Of a stretch of 26,391 bases of DNA, positions 18,714-26,391 are shown one piece after another. Origin of the DNA: JAKVJE01 sp047722305. Lineage in GTDB: Bacteria; Actinomycetota; Actinomycetes; Actinomycetales; Microbacteriaceae. The translations under genes and the position numbers were made by a program. Each line of letters starts with the position of its first letter. Within the stretch, counting starts at the first letter, position 1. The notes beneath the pieces were generated by a model, which was given only the letters and a program-made list of their open reading frames with translations, ran no database searches and was not told the DNA's origin. The DNA lies in the NCBI GenBank assembly GCA_047722305.1, contig JBDNYM010000031.1, positions 1 through 26,391 on the forward strand, written 5' to 3'.

Positions 18714-19093
18714 CCGTCGCCCTCGATCGCATCCACTACAACGCCGACGGGCTGGTCCCCGTCGTGGTGCAGCAGTGGGACACCGGCGAGGTGCTCATGC
18801 TCGCCTATATGGACGCCCGCGCCGTCGCCGCCACCCTGACCGAGGGGCGCACCGTGTTCTGGTCGCGCTCGCGGCGGGAGTACTGGCGCAAGGGGGAGAC
18901 CAGCGGGCACACCCAGCGCCTCGTCTCGCTGCAGGCCGACTGCGATGCCGACACCCTGCTGGCCCGGGTCGACCAGGTCGGCGACGCCTGCCACACCGGC
19001 ACGCACACCTGCTTCGACGGCCGCGAGCTGGACGGCTCCGCCCCGGCGACCGCCACGCCCGCCGCCCCCAGAACAGCAAAGGACGCCCAGTGA
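18710..19093 (+). CDS. hisI: Phosphoribosyl-AMP cyclohydrolase
   Basis: HisI opens the adenine ring of phosphoribosyl-AMP, the third step of histidine synthesis. The 127-residue protein has FWSRSRREYWRKGETSGHTQ and the magnesium-binding DCDAD (Asp77, 79, 81). The zinc cysteines are Cys78, Cys94 and Cys101 in ACHTGTHTCF. The Ala/Thr/Pro-rich last 20 residues are not conserved. It overlaps hisF as ATGA and lgt as GTGA. In many relatives the trp genes follow this position, but here lgt follows directly. Confidence 0.95.
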   Translation: MTVALDRIHYNADGLVPVVVQQWDTGEVLMLAYMDARAVAATLTEGRTVFWSRSRREYWRKGETSGHTQRLVSLQADCDADTLLARVDQVGDACHTGTHTCFDGRELDGSAPATATPAAPRTAKDAQ

Positions 19094-20208
19094 TCCGTAC
19101 CTCCATCCCCAGCCCCTCCTGGCAGGGGTTCGCCATCGGCCCCGTCTTCATCCACGCCTACGCGCTGTGCATCCTGACCGGCATCGTCCTGGCGATGCTC
19201 ATCACCGCCGCCCGGCTGAAGCGGCGCGGCGTCGAGCCCGGCGTGGTCATCGACATCGGCCTGTGGGCGGTGGTGCTCGGCATCATCGGGGCGCGGCTCT
19301 GGCACGTCCTCACCCACTGGGACCTCTTCTTCGGGTCCGGCACGTTCGGCGACATGATGCTGCGCGTCGTCAGCATCAACCAGGGCGGCATCGCGATCTT
19401 CGGCGCGCTGGCGGGCGGGGCCCTCGGCGCCTGGATCGCCTGCCGCATCGGCGGCCTCCGGTTCTGGACGGTCGCGGATGCGCTCGCCCCCGGTCTGCTG
19501 ATCGCGCAGGCGGCGGGGCGCTGGGGCAACTGGTTCAATCATGAGCTGTTCGGCATCCCGACCACGCTGCCCTGGGGGCTGCAGATCGAGCAGAGCAACC
19601 CGGCGTTCCCCGTCGGCCTGCCCGCGGGGACGCTGTTCCAGCCGACGTTCCTGTACGAGTCGATCTGGAACCTGATCGGCGCGGCGCTGCTCATCTACGT
19701 CGGCCGCCGCTGGCGGCTGCAGTGGGGCCGGCTGTTCGGCTGCTATCTGATCTGGTACGGCTTCGGCCGCTTCTGGCTGGAGCAGTTCCTGCGCATCGAC
19801 CCGCTCGGCGTGTTCCTGGGCCTGCGCTACAACGCCTGGGGCGCGCTGCTGGCCGTCGCCATCGGCGTCGCACTGGTGATCGTCCAGCGACGCCGGCATC
19901 CGGAACCGGAGCCCAGCGGCTACCTGCCGGGCCGCGAGCCGGCGCCGGCCGCCGCCGCGGGCGCAGATGCCGCCGCGGCGGATGCGGAGACCGAGCCGAC
20001 TGCGGATGCAGATGCGACTGCGGATGCAGATGCGGATGCAGATGCGGATGACGATCAGCCCGCCGCAGGGGAGGCGGAGCCCGCCGCACCCGCAGCTGCG
20101 GAGGACGCCGCCCCCGAGTCCGCCACGGATGCAGCGGCGACCGCCGGGAAACCGTCCAGCGCCCCGGCCCCTTCCGCCGCGGCGGACGCCTCCTCGCCCC
20201 GCCCCTGA
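19090..20208 (+). CDS. lgt: Prolipoprotein diacylglyceryl transferase with long acidic tail
   Basis: Lgt transfers diacylglycerol from phosphatidylglycerol to the lipobox cysteine of prolipoproteins in the membrane. The GTG start overlaps the hisI stop and gives 372 residues. Several membrane spans are visible (for example AYALCILTGIVLAMLI, GLWAVVLGIIGARLW and ALLAVAIGVALVIV). The signature GRWGNWFNHELFG carries essential Arg144, and TFLYESIWNLIG and WYGFGRFWLEQFLR are further family motifs. The catalytic body ends near residue 270. A cytoplasmic tail of about 100 residues follows, rich in Ala, Asp, Glu and Pro and containing an Ala-Asp tandem repeat. Long charged tails occur on actinobacterial Lgt proteins, but their role is not established. 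Confidence 0.94.
   Translation: MIRTSIPSPSWQGFAIGPVFIHAYALCILTGIVLAMLITAARLKRRGVEPGVVIDIGLWAVVLGIIGARLWHVLTHWDLFFGSGTFGDMMLRVVSINQGGIAIFGALAGGALGAWIACRIGGLRFWTVADALAPGLLIAQAAGRWGNWFNHELFGIPTTLPWGLQIEQSNPAFPVGLPAGTLFQPTFLYESIWNLIGAALLIYVGRRWRLQWGRLFGCYLIWYGFGRFWLEQFLRIDPLGVFLGLRYNAWGALLAVAIGVALVIVQRRRHPEPEPSGYLPGREPAPAAAAGADAAAADAETEPTADADATADADADADADDDQPAAGEAEPAAPAAAEDAAPESATDAAATAGKPSSAPAPSAAADASSPRP
20001..20051 (+). repeat. Hexanucleotide-based tandem repeat in lgt (Ala-Asp repeat)
   Basis: About eight imperfect copies of GCNGAT (mostly alternating GCGGAT and GCAGAT, some as ACTGCGGAT) encode TADADATADADADADADDD near residues 304-322 of Lgt. The unit is a multiple of three, so copy-number change would alter tail length without a frameshift. 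Confidence 0.75.
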
Positions 20209-20234
20209 CGGGGCCCGCCTCCGCCCGTTTGCCC

Positions 20235-20240
20235 TAGGAT
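20235..20240 (+). promoter_or_regulatory. Putative -10 element of gltBD promoter
   Basis: TAGGAT matches the -10 in front of the pyr operon exactly and lies in the largest forward intergenic gap of the window. Transcription would start near 20247, giving a leader of about 65 bases before gltB. A clear -35 box is not visible. Confidence 0.5.
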
Positions 20241-20243
20241 GGG

Positions 20244-20286
20244 GAGACGCGGCCGCGCCCCGGAGGCCAGCCTCCATCCCCGTCTC
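20244..20286 (+). other. Potentially structured 5' leader of gltB
   Basis: GAGACG (20244-20249) can pair with CGTCTC (20281-20286), enclosing a GGAGG/CCTCC hairpin with a four-base loop (20262-20275) and the palindrome CGCGGCCGCG (20248-20257). The gltB Shine-Dalgarno (AAGGAAG, 20303-20309) remains free. The region is GC-rich, so some of the pairing may be fortuitous. Confidence 0.3.
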
Positions 20287-20312
20287 GTCGCGTCATTACA
20301 CGAAGGAAGCTC

Positions 20313-23300
20313 ATGGCAGCACGCGCAGGCAGTCCGTTCTCCCGCTTCTCCTCGGTGCCGTCCGCCCAGGGGCTGTACGACCCCGCGGCCGAGCACGACG
20401 CCTGCGGCCTGGCCATGGTCGCCACGCTGCGCGGCACGCCCGGCCACGACATCATCGACGCCGCCCTCGACGCCCTCCGCCACATGGAGCACCGCGGGGC
20501 CGTCGGCTCCGACGCGGGCACCGGCGACGGCGCCGGCATCCTCATGCAGGTGCCCGACGCCTTCTTGCAGGAGGCCACCGACTTCCGGCTGCCGCAGGCG
20601 GGCCAGTACGCGGTGGGCATGGCGTACCTGCCGATGGATGCGGACGCTCGCGCCGACGCCAAGGTGCGCATCCAGCGCATCGCCGTCGAGGAGGGCCTGA
20701 CCGTTCTGGGCTGGCGGCCGGTGCCGACAGACCCGACGGTGATCGGCGTGCAGGCGCGCTCCACCATGCCGGCGGTCGAGCAGCTGTTCGTCTCGAAGCT
20801 CGGCCTGGAGGGCCCGAGCCTGCACGGGCGCGCCCTCGACCGGGTGGTGTACCGGCTGCGCAAGCGCGCCGAGCACGAGTGCGACGTGTACTTCCCGTCG
20901 CTGTCGTCGCGCACCCTCGTCTACAAGGGCATGGTCACCACCCTGCAGCTCGAGCCGTTCTACCCGGACCTCGCCGACCCGCGCATCGCCTCGCGCCTGG
21001 CCATCGTGCACTCGCGCTACTCCACCAACACGTTCCCGTCGTGGCCGCTGGCCCAGCCGTTCCGCTACATCGCCCACAACGGCGAGATCAACACGGTGCG
21101 GTCGAACCGCAACTGGATGCGCGCCCGCCAGTCGCAGCTGCACAGCGACGAGCTGGGCGACCTCGAACCGCTGCTGCCGATCGTGACCGACGGGGGCAGC
21201 GATTCGGCGTCGTTCGACGAGGTCGTGGAACTGCTGGAGCTGGCCGGACGCTCACTGCCGCACGCCATGATGATGATGGTGCCCGAGGCCTGGGAGAACC
21301 AGGAGCACATGGCCCCGGCTCTGCGCGCGTTCTACCGCTACCATTCCGCGCTCATGGAGCCGTGGGACGGGCCGGCGGCCATCACGTTCACCGACGGCAC
21401 GCTGGTGGGCGCCACCCTCGACCGCAACGGCCTGCGCCCCGGCCGTTACATGGTCACCGACGACGGCCTGGTCGTGCTGGCCAGCGAGACCGGCGTGCTG
21501 CCCATCGACGAGTCGCGGGTCGTCACCCGGGGACGGCTGCAGCCGGGCAAGATGTTCCTGGTCGACACCGAGCACGGCCGGTTCATCCCCGACTCCGACA
21601 TCAAGGAGCAGCTCGCCCACGAGCACCCCTGGAAGCAGTGGGTCGAGAACACCCAGGTGCCGCTGGCGAAGCTGCCCGACCGCGAGCACATCCTGCACAC
21701 CGCCGCCTCGGTCGAGCGCCGGCAGCGCCTGTTCGGCTACACCGAAGAGAACGTGAAGATGCTGATCGAGCCCATGGCCCGCACCGGCAAGGAGCCCTTG
21801 GGCGCCATGGGCAACGACACCCCGATCGCCGCGATCTCCGAGCGGCCCAAGCTGCTGTTCGACTACTTCACCCAGATGTTCGCCCAGGTCACCAACCCGC
21901 CGCTCGACTCGATCCGCGAGCACGTGGTCACCTCGCTGTCGATCGGGCTCGGCCCGGAGCAGAACCTGCTCTCCCTGGCCCCGGAGGACAACCGGCAGCT
22001 GGAGATCGACTTCCCGGTCATCGACAACGACGAACTGGCCAAGATCCAGCATCTGGACGACCGGCAGGGCTTCCCGCCCACCGTCACCCTGCACGGCCTC
22101 TACCCGGTCGCCGGGGGAGCGCCGGCACTGCGCCGCCGCATCGACGAGGTCTGCAGAGAAGCCCTCCGCGCCGTCGAGAAGGGCGCCCACTTCATCGTGC
22201 TGAGCGACCGCGACGCCAGCGCCGAACTGGCGCCGGTGCCGTCGCTGCTGCTGATAGCCGCCGTCCACCACTTCCTCATCCGCAAGGAGCAGCGCCTGCG
22301 GGTGAGCCTGATCGCCGAGGCCGGGGATGTGCGCGAGGTGCACCACGTCGCCACGCTCATCAGCTACGGCGCCTCTGCTGTGAACCCGTACCTGGCCATG
22401 GAGAGCTGCGAAGAGCTGGTGCGGCGCGGGCTGCTCACCGGAGTGAGCGCACAGCAGGCGGTGCGCAACCTCATCAAGGCGCTCGGCGCCGGCGTCCTCA
22501 AGATCATGTCCAAGATGGGCATCTCGACGGTGGCCTCCTATGCGGGCGCGCAGACCTTCGAGGCGGTCGGGCTGAGCCAGGCCCTCATCGACGAGTTCTT
22601 CACCGGCACCACCTCCAAGCTGGGCGGCGTCGGGCTCGAGACCATCGAGCGCGAGACCGCGGCCCGCCACGCCCTGGCGTACCCGCTGGTGCCCTCCGCC
22701 ATCGCCCACGAGCACCTCCCCGAAGGCGGCGAGTACAAGTGGCGCCGCGGGGGCCCCGCGCACCTGCTCGGCCCCGAAGTCGTGTTCCGGCTGCAGCAGT
22801 CCACCCGCCGGCAGCGCTACGACCTGTTCAAGCAGTACACGCAGCTGGTCGACGACCAGGACGCCGAGCTCAAGACCATTCGCGGGATGTTCGAGTTCGA
22901 CACCACCCAGCGCTCGCCCGTCCCGCTCAACGAGGTCGAACCGGTGTCCTCGATCGTGCAGCGCTTCTCCACCGGGGCGATGAGCTACGGCTCCATCTCG
23001 CAGGAGGCCCACGAGACCCTGGCGAAGGCCATGAACCGGCTCCACGCCCGCTCCAACACGGGCGAGGGCGGCGAAGACACCGACCGCCTGCTCGACCCGG
23101 AGCGCCGCTCCGCGATCAAGCAGGTCGCCTCCGGGCGCTTCGGGGTCACCAGCATGTACCTCGCTCACGCCGACGACATCCAGATCAAGATGGCCCAGGG
23201 CGCCAAGCCGGGAGAGGGCGGGCAGCTGCCCGCGCCCAAGATGTACCCCTGGATCGCGCGCACCCGGCACTCCACCCCCGGCGTCGGACTCATCTCCCCG

Positions 23301-24887
23301 CCGCCGCACCACGACATCTACTCCATCGAGGACCTCAAGCAGCTGATCTTCGACCTCAAGCGCGCCAATCCCAAGTCCCGCGTGCACGTCAAGCTCGTCA
23401 GCGAGAGCGGCATCGGGGCCGTCGCGGCGGGGGTGGCCAAGGCCAAGGCCGACGTCATCCTCATCTCCGGCGAAGACGGGGGCACCGGAGCGGCGCCCCT
23501 GAACTCGCTCAAGCATGCCGGCACCCCCTGGGAGATCGGCCTGGCCGAGGCGCAGCAGACCCTCATGCTCAACGGGCTGCGCGACCGCGTCGTCCTGCAG
23601 ACCGACGGCCAGCTCAAGACCGGCCGCGATGTCGTCGTCGCCGCGCTGCTGGGGGCGGAGGAGTTCGGCTTCGCCACCGCGCCGCTGGTCGTCACCGGCT
23701 GCGTCATGATGCGCGTCTGCAACCTCGACACCTGCCCCGTCGGCGTCGCCACCCAGAACCCCGAGCTGCGTCGCCGCTACCGCGGCCGGGTCGAGGATGT
23801 GGTGACCTTCTTCCAGTACATCGCCCGCGAAGTGCGCGAGCTGATGGCGCAGCTCGGGTTCCGCACCATCGATGAGATGATCGGTCGCACCGAGGTGCTC
23901 TCGGCGCGCGCCCGGCCCGGGTCGAAGGCCGCCGCCCTCGACCTCGACCCCATTCTCCACGGCCCCGAATTCCCGGCCGACGCCCCGCGGCGCCATATGG
24001 TCGCCCAGGACCACGAGCTGGAGAAGCACTTCGACCAGCAGCTCATCCGCCTCGCCGCGCCCGCCCTGGAATCGGGTTCGCCCGTCCGGCTCGACCTGCC
24101 CATCCGTAACACCGAGCGCGCCGTCGGCACCATGCTCGGCTACCGGGTCACCACCGGCTACGGCGAACAGGGCCTGCCCGAAGACACCATCGACGTCACC
24201 CTGCACGGCTCCGCCGGGCAGTCGCTCGGCGCGTTCCTGCCCGCCGGCATCACCCTCCGCCTGGAAGGCGACGCCAACGACTACGTCGCCAAAGGGCTCT
24301 CCGGCGGCACGCTCGTGCTGCGCCCGCCCCACGACGCCACGTTCGTCGCCGAGCGCAACGTCATCGCCGGCAACGTCATCGGGTACGGCGCCACCAGCGG
24401 GCACCTGTTCATCCGGGGCCTCGTGGGCGAGCGCTTCCTGGTGCGCAACTCCGGCGCCACCGCCGTCGTCGAGGGAGTGGGGGACCACGCCCTCGAATAC
24501 ATGACCGGCGGCCTCGCCGTGATCCTCGGCCGCACCGGGCGCAACCTCGGGGCCGGAATGTCGGGCGGCATCGCCTACGTGCACGACCTCGACCCCGCTA
24601 ACGTGAACATCGAGGCGCTCGACGCCGGCGAGCTGCAGCTCATCGCGCTCACCGAGACCGACCGCCGCGCCTTGCGTGCCGCTCTCGAACGCCACCGCGC
24701 CGAGACCGACTCGCCCGTCGCCACCCGACTGTTGGCCGACTTCGACATCGAAGCCCCGCACTTCACCAAAGTGCTGCCCACCGACTACGCGGCGGTGCAG
24801 CAGACCCGGCAGCAGGCCGAGGACGCCGGCATCGACCCCGACGGCACCGAGACCTGGCAGCAGATCCTGGAGGTGACCCGTGGCTGA
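20313..24887 (+). CDS. gltB: Glutamate synthase large subunit
   Basis: GltB converts 2-oxoglutarate and glutamine to two glutamates with electrons from GltD. The 1524-residue protein is of normal length. A 30-residue propeptide precedes Cys31 (EHDACGLAM), which becomes the N-terminal nucleophile of the class II glutaminase. The central and FMN-binding synthase domains follow, with GEDGGTGAAPLNSLKHAG and the 3Fe-4S cysteines Cys1130, Cys1136 and Cys1141 in CVMMRVCNLDTCPVGVATQ. The C-terminal beta-helix has glycine-rich repeats (VAKGLSGGTLVL, GATSGHLFIRG). The ATG follows AAGGAAG. A promoter-like TAGGAT lies in the 104 bp gap after lgt. The end overlaps gltD by 8 bp, as expected for subunits made together. 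Confidence 0.97.
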   Translation: MAARAGSPFSRFSSVPSAQGLYDPAAEHDACGLAMVATLRGTPGHDIIDAALDALRHMEHRGAVGSDAGTGDGAGILMQVPDAFLQEATDFRLPQAGQYAVGMAYLPMDADARADAKVRIQRIAVEEGLTVLGWRPVPTDPTVIGVQARSTMPAVEQLFVSKLGLEGPSLHGRALDRVVYRLRKRAEHECDVYFPSLSSRTLVYKGMVTTLQLEPFYPDLADPRIASRLAIVHSRYSTNTFPSWPLAQPFRYIAHNGEINTVRSNRNWMRARQSQLHSDELGDLEPLLPIVTDGGSDSASFDEVVELLELAGRSLPHAMMMMVPEAWENQEHMAPALRAFYRYHSALMEPWDGPAAITFTDGTLVGATLDRNGLRPGRYMVTDDGLVVLASETGVLPIDESRVVTRGRLQPGKMFLVDTEHGRFIPDSDIKEQLAHEHPWKQWVENTQVPLAKLPDREHILHTAASVERRQRLFGYTEENVKMLIEPMARTGKEPLGAMGNDTPIAAISERPKLLFDYFTQMFAQVTNPPLDSIREHVVTSLSIGLGPEQNLLSLAPEDNRQLEIDFPVIDNDELAKIQHLDDRQGFPPTVTLHGLYPVAGGAPALRRRIDEVCREALRAVEKGAHFIVLSDRDASAELAPVPSLLLIAAVHHFLIRKEQRLRVSLIAEAGDVREVHHVATLISYGASAVNPYLAMESCEELVRRGLLTGVSAQQAVRNLIKALGAGVLKIMSKMGISTVASYAGAQTFEAVGLSQALIDEFFTGTTSKLGGVGLETIERETAARHALAYPLVPSAIAHEHLPEGGEYKWRRGGPAHLLGPEVVFRLQQSTRRQRYDLFKQYTQLVDDQDAELKTIRGMFEFDTTQRSPVPLNEVEPVSSIVQRFSTGAMSYGSISQEAHETLAKAMNRLHARSNTGEGGEDTDRLLDPERRSAIKQVASGRFGVTSMYLAHADDIQIKMAQGAKPGEGGQLPAPKMYPWIARTRHSTPGVGLISPPPHHDIYSIEDLKQLIFDLKRANPKSRVHVKLVSESGIGAVAAGVAKAKADVILISGEDGGTGAAPLNSLKHAGTPWEIGLAEAQQTLMLNGLRDRVVLQTDGQLKTGRDVVVAALLGAEEFGFATAPLVVTGCVMMRVCNLDTCPVGVATQNPELRRRYRGRVEDVVTFFQYIAREVRELMAQLGFRTIDEMIGRTEVLSARARPGSKAAALDLDPILHGPEFPADAPRRHMVAQDHELEKHFDQQLIRLAAPALESGSPVRLDLPIRNTERAVGTMLGYRVTTGYGEQGLPEDTIDVTLHGSAGQSLGAFLPAGITLRLEGDANDYVAKGLSGGTLVLRPPHDATFVAERNVIAGNVIGYGATSGHLFIRGLVGERFLVRNSGATAVVEGVGDHALEYMTGGLAVILGRTGRNLGAGMSGGIAYVHDLDPANVNIEALDAGELQLIALTETDRRALRAALERHRAETDSPVATRLLADFDIEAPHFTKVLPTDYAAVQQTRQQAEDAGIDPDGTETWQQILEVTRG

Positions 24888-26391
24888 CCCCAAGGGCTTT
24901 CTGAAGTTCCGCACCCGCGTCGAGACGCCCCACCGCCCCATCCCCGTGCGCATCCGCGACTGGCATGAGGTCTCCGAGCCGCAAGACCCCGACGTGCTCC
25001 GCCAGCAGGCCAGCCGGTGCATGGACTGCGGCATCCCGTACTGCCACTTCGGCTGCCCCCTCGGCAACCTCATCCCCGACTGGAACGACTACGTCCGCCA
25101 AGGCGAAGGCCGCATGGCCAGCGAGCGGCTGCTGGAGACCAACAACTTCCCCGAATTCACCGGACGGCTCTGCCCCGCCCCCTGTGAAGACGCCTGCACG
25201 CTCGGCATCAACCAGCCCGCCGTCACCATCAAGCAGATGGAAGTCGAGATCGCGCGGCAGGCCGCCGATCGCGGATGGATCGAGCCCGAACCGCCCGAGC
25301 GTCTCACCGGCAAAGCCGTCGCCGTCATCGGCTCCGGCCCCGCCGGGCTCGCCGCCGCCCAGCAGCTCACCCGCGCCGGCCACACGGTCGCCGTCTATGA
25401 ACGCGACGACCGCATCGGCGGGCTGCTGCGCTACGGCATCCCCGACTTCAAAATGGAGAAATCCGTCCTCGACGCGCGCCTCAACCAGATGATGGCCGAA
25501 GGCACCCGCTTCCGTCCCGGCGTCAACGTCGGCGTCGACATCTCCTGGGCCCGCCTCCGCGACCGCTTCGACGCGCTCGTCATCACCACCGGCTGCACCA
25601 TGCCCCGCGACCTCACCGTCCCCGGCCGCGACCTCGCCGGCGTCCACTACGCCATGGACTACCTCGTGCAGCAGAACCGGGTCAACGCCGGGCACGACGT
25701 CCCCGACCAGATCAGTGCTGCCGGCAAACACGTCGTCGTCATCGGCGGCGGCGACACCGGTTCCGACTGCATCGGCACCGCGCTGCGTCAGCAGGCCGCC
25801 TCCGTGACCAACCTCGCCATCGGCCGCCAGCCCGGACTCACCCGCGGCGACAACGACCCCTGGCCCACCACCCCCAAAGTCTTCGAGGTGTCCACCTCGC
25901 ACGAGGAAGGCGGCGACCGCAAGTTCCTCGCCTCCACCGTCGAATTCCTCGGCGACGAGAACGGGCACGTGCGCGCCCTGCGCATGGCCGACACCGAATA
26001 CCTCCCCGACGGGCGCCGCCTGCCCAAGAGCGGCACCGAGCACGAGATCCCCGCCGACCTCGTGCTCATCGCCATGGGATTCGGCGGCACCGAGGCCGCC
26101 AACGCCACCGAACAGATCGGCGTCAACACCGACACCCGCGGCAACCTCGTACGCGACGATCACTACGCCACCCCCATCCCCGGCGTGTTCGTCGCCGGCG
26201 ACGCCGGACGCGGTCAATCGCTCATCGTCTGGGCCATCGCGGAGGGGCGCTCCGCGGCCGCCGCCGTCGACGCGTATCTTGAAGGCAGCACGCTCTTGCC
26301 GGCGCGGGGGGGCCCCCCGGGCCCCCCCCGGCGCGGGGGGGGGGGCGGGCCCCCGGCGGGGGACACCCCAGACCGCGCCCGCCCCCCCGCG
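24880..26391 (+). CDS. gltD: Glutamate synthase small subunit, C-terminus lost at contig edge
   Basis: GltD oxidises NADPH and passes electrons to GltB. The GTG start lies inside the end of gltB, giving ADPKGFLKFRTRVETP. Cysteines for 4Fe-4S binding are Cys47, 50, 55 and 59 in CMDCGIPYCHFGCPLGN, with a second group in LCPAPCEDACTLG. The FAD motif VIGSGPAGLAAAQQL begins near residue 149, and the NADPH motif VIGGGDTGSDC follows at about 287-297. GVFVAGDAGRGQSLIVWAI marks the C-terminal FAD region. Reliable sequence runs to about residue 475 (position 26304), near the usual end of the family. After that the frame stays open through G/C runs to the window edge without a stop, so the exact C-terminus cannot be given. 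Confidence 0.95.
   Translation, partial: MADPKGFLKFRTRVETPHRPIPVRIRDWHEVSEPQDPDVLRQQASRCMDCGIPYCHFGCPLGNLIPDWNDYVRQGEGRMASERLLETNNFPEFTGRLCPAPCEDACTLGINQPAVTIKQMEVEIARQAADRGWIEPEPPERLTGKAVAVIGSGPAGLAAAQQLTRAGHTVAVYERDDRIGGLLRYGIPDFKMEKSVLDARLNQMMAEGTRFRPGVNVGVDISWARLRDRFDALVITTGCTMPRDLTVPGRDLAGVHYAMDYLVQQNRVNAGHDVPDQISAAGKHVVVIGGGDTGSDCIGTALRQQAASVTNLAIGRQPGLTRGDNDPWPTTPKVFEVSTSHEEGGDRKFLASTVEFLGDENGHVRALRMADTEYLPDGRRLPKSGTEHEIPADLVLIAMGFGGTEAANATEQIGVNTDTRGNLVRDDHYATPIPGVFVAGDAGRGQSLIVWAIAEGRSAAAAVDAYLEGSTLLPARGGPPGPPRRGGGGGPPAGDTPDRARPPA
26305..26391. other. Low-complexity G/C contig edge, unreliable sequence
   Basis: The final 87 bases are mostly runs of G and C, and translate to Gly/Pro/Arg-rich sequence instead of the expected last residues and stop of GltD. 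Together with the same pattern at the left edge this points to poor consensus at contig ends. No feature is supported here. Confidence 0.75.

Noticed and set aside
19378..19425. Loss of the His of the Lgt GGLxxHGG motif (reads GGIAIFGALAGG)
   Set aside because: Actinobacterial Lgt proteins generally lack this His, and Arg144 with the GNWFN motif is intact.
20201..20214. GCCCC-TGAC-GGGGC inverted repeat at the lgt stop as a terminator
   Set aside because: The stem is only 5 bp, the loop contains the stop codon, and no T-run follows. In such GC-rich DNA this is expected by chance.
21252..25073. Antisense open frame of about 1270 codons across gltB
   Set aside because: It lies opposite a clearly identified gltB and gltD start; composition bias explains its length.

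Overview
The window is a dense, high-GC stretch of housekeeping genes from an actinobacterium, most likely order Micrococcales and family Microbacteriaceae. This placement rests on the gene order, the frequent GTG/TTG starts, a PyrR-type RNA leader of the mycobacterial kind, a helicase-degenerate PriA, an omega subunit of the Microbacteriaceae type, and TANNNT -10 elements placed 6-8 bases upstream of start codons (leaderless transcripts). Twenty-one of the 22 genes point forward. Only a recQ fragment at the left edge points the other way. Of the 20 forward junctions, 13 overlap by 1-40 bp, and the largest gap between genes is about 115 bp.

Layout. Positions 1-101 and 26305-26391 are G/C homopolymer-like sequence that fits no protein family and looks like unreliable contig-end consensus; recQ (left) and gltD (right) run into it. 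Positions 192-307 are the divergent recQ/pyrR control region, with a PyrR-binding hairpin whose lower stem holds the pyrR Shine-Dalgarno. Positions 308-8542 carry the pyrimidine operon pyrR-pyrB-pyrC-carA-carB-pyrF. Positions 8503-11973 carry gmk-rpoZ-coaBC-metK. Positions 11986-16763 carry priA-fmt-rsmB-rpe. Positions 16780-19093 carry hisE-hisG-hisF-hisI. Positions 19090-20208 carry lgt, with a long acidic Ala/Asp tail. Positions 20313-26304 carry gltB-gltD.

How the genes work together. PyrB, PyrC, CarA, CarB and PyrF perform de novo UMP synthesis (pyrD and pyrE lie elsewhere) under PyrR control. Gmk continues purine nucleotide phosphorylation. CoaBC and MetK make CoA precursors and S-adenosylmethionine. 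Fmt formylates initiator tRNA, and RsmB methylates 16S rRNA using SAM. Rpe belongs to the pentose phosphate pathway that supplies PRPP, which HisG consumes. The HisH/HisF step and carbamoyl phosphate synthetase both use glutamine and release glutamate, and GltBD turns glutamine back into glutamate. The window therefore groups PRPP- and glutamine-linked nitrogen metabolism with translation initiation functions.

I see no novel defence system, mobile element, CRISPR array or tRNA. The points most worth a second look are the PyrR leader that masks the ribosome-binding site, a PriA lacking both helicase motifs and the zinc-binding region, and two places where genes usual in relatives are missing: mihF between pyrF and gmk, and the trp cluster between hisI and lgt.
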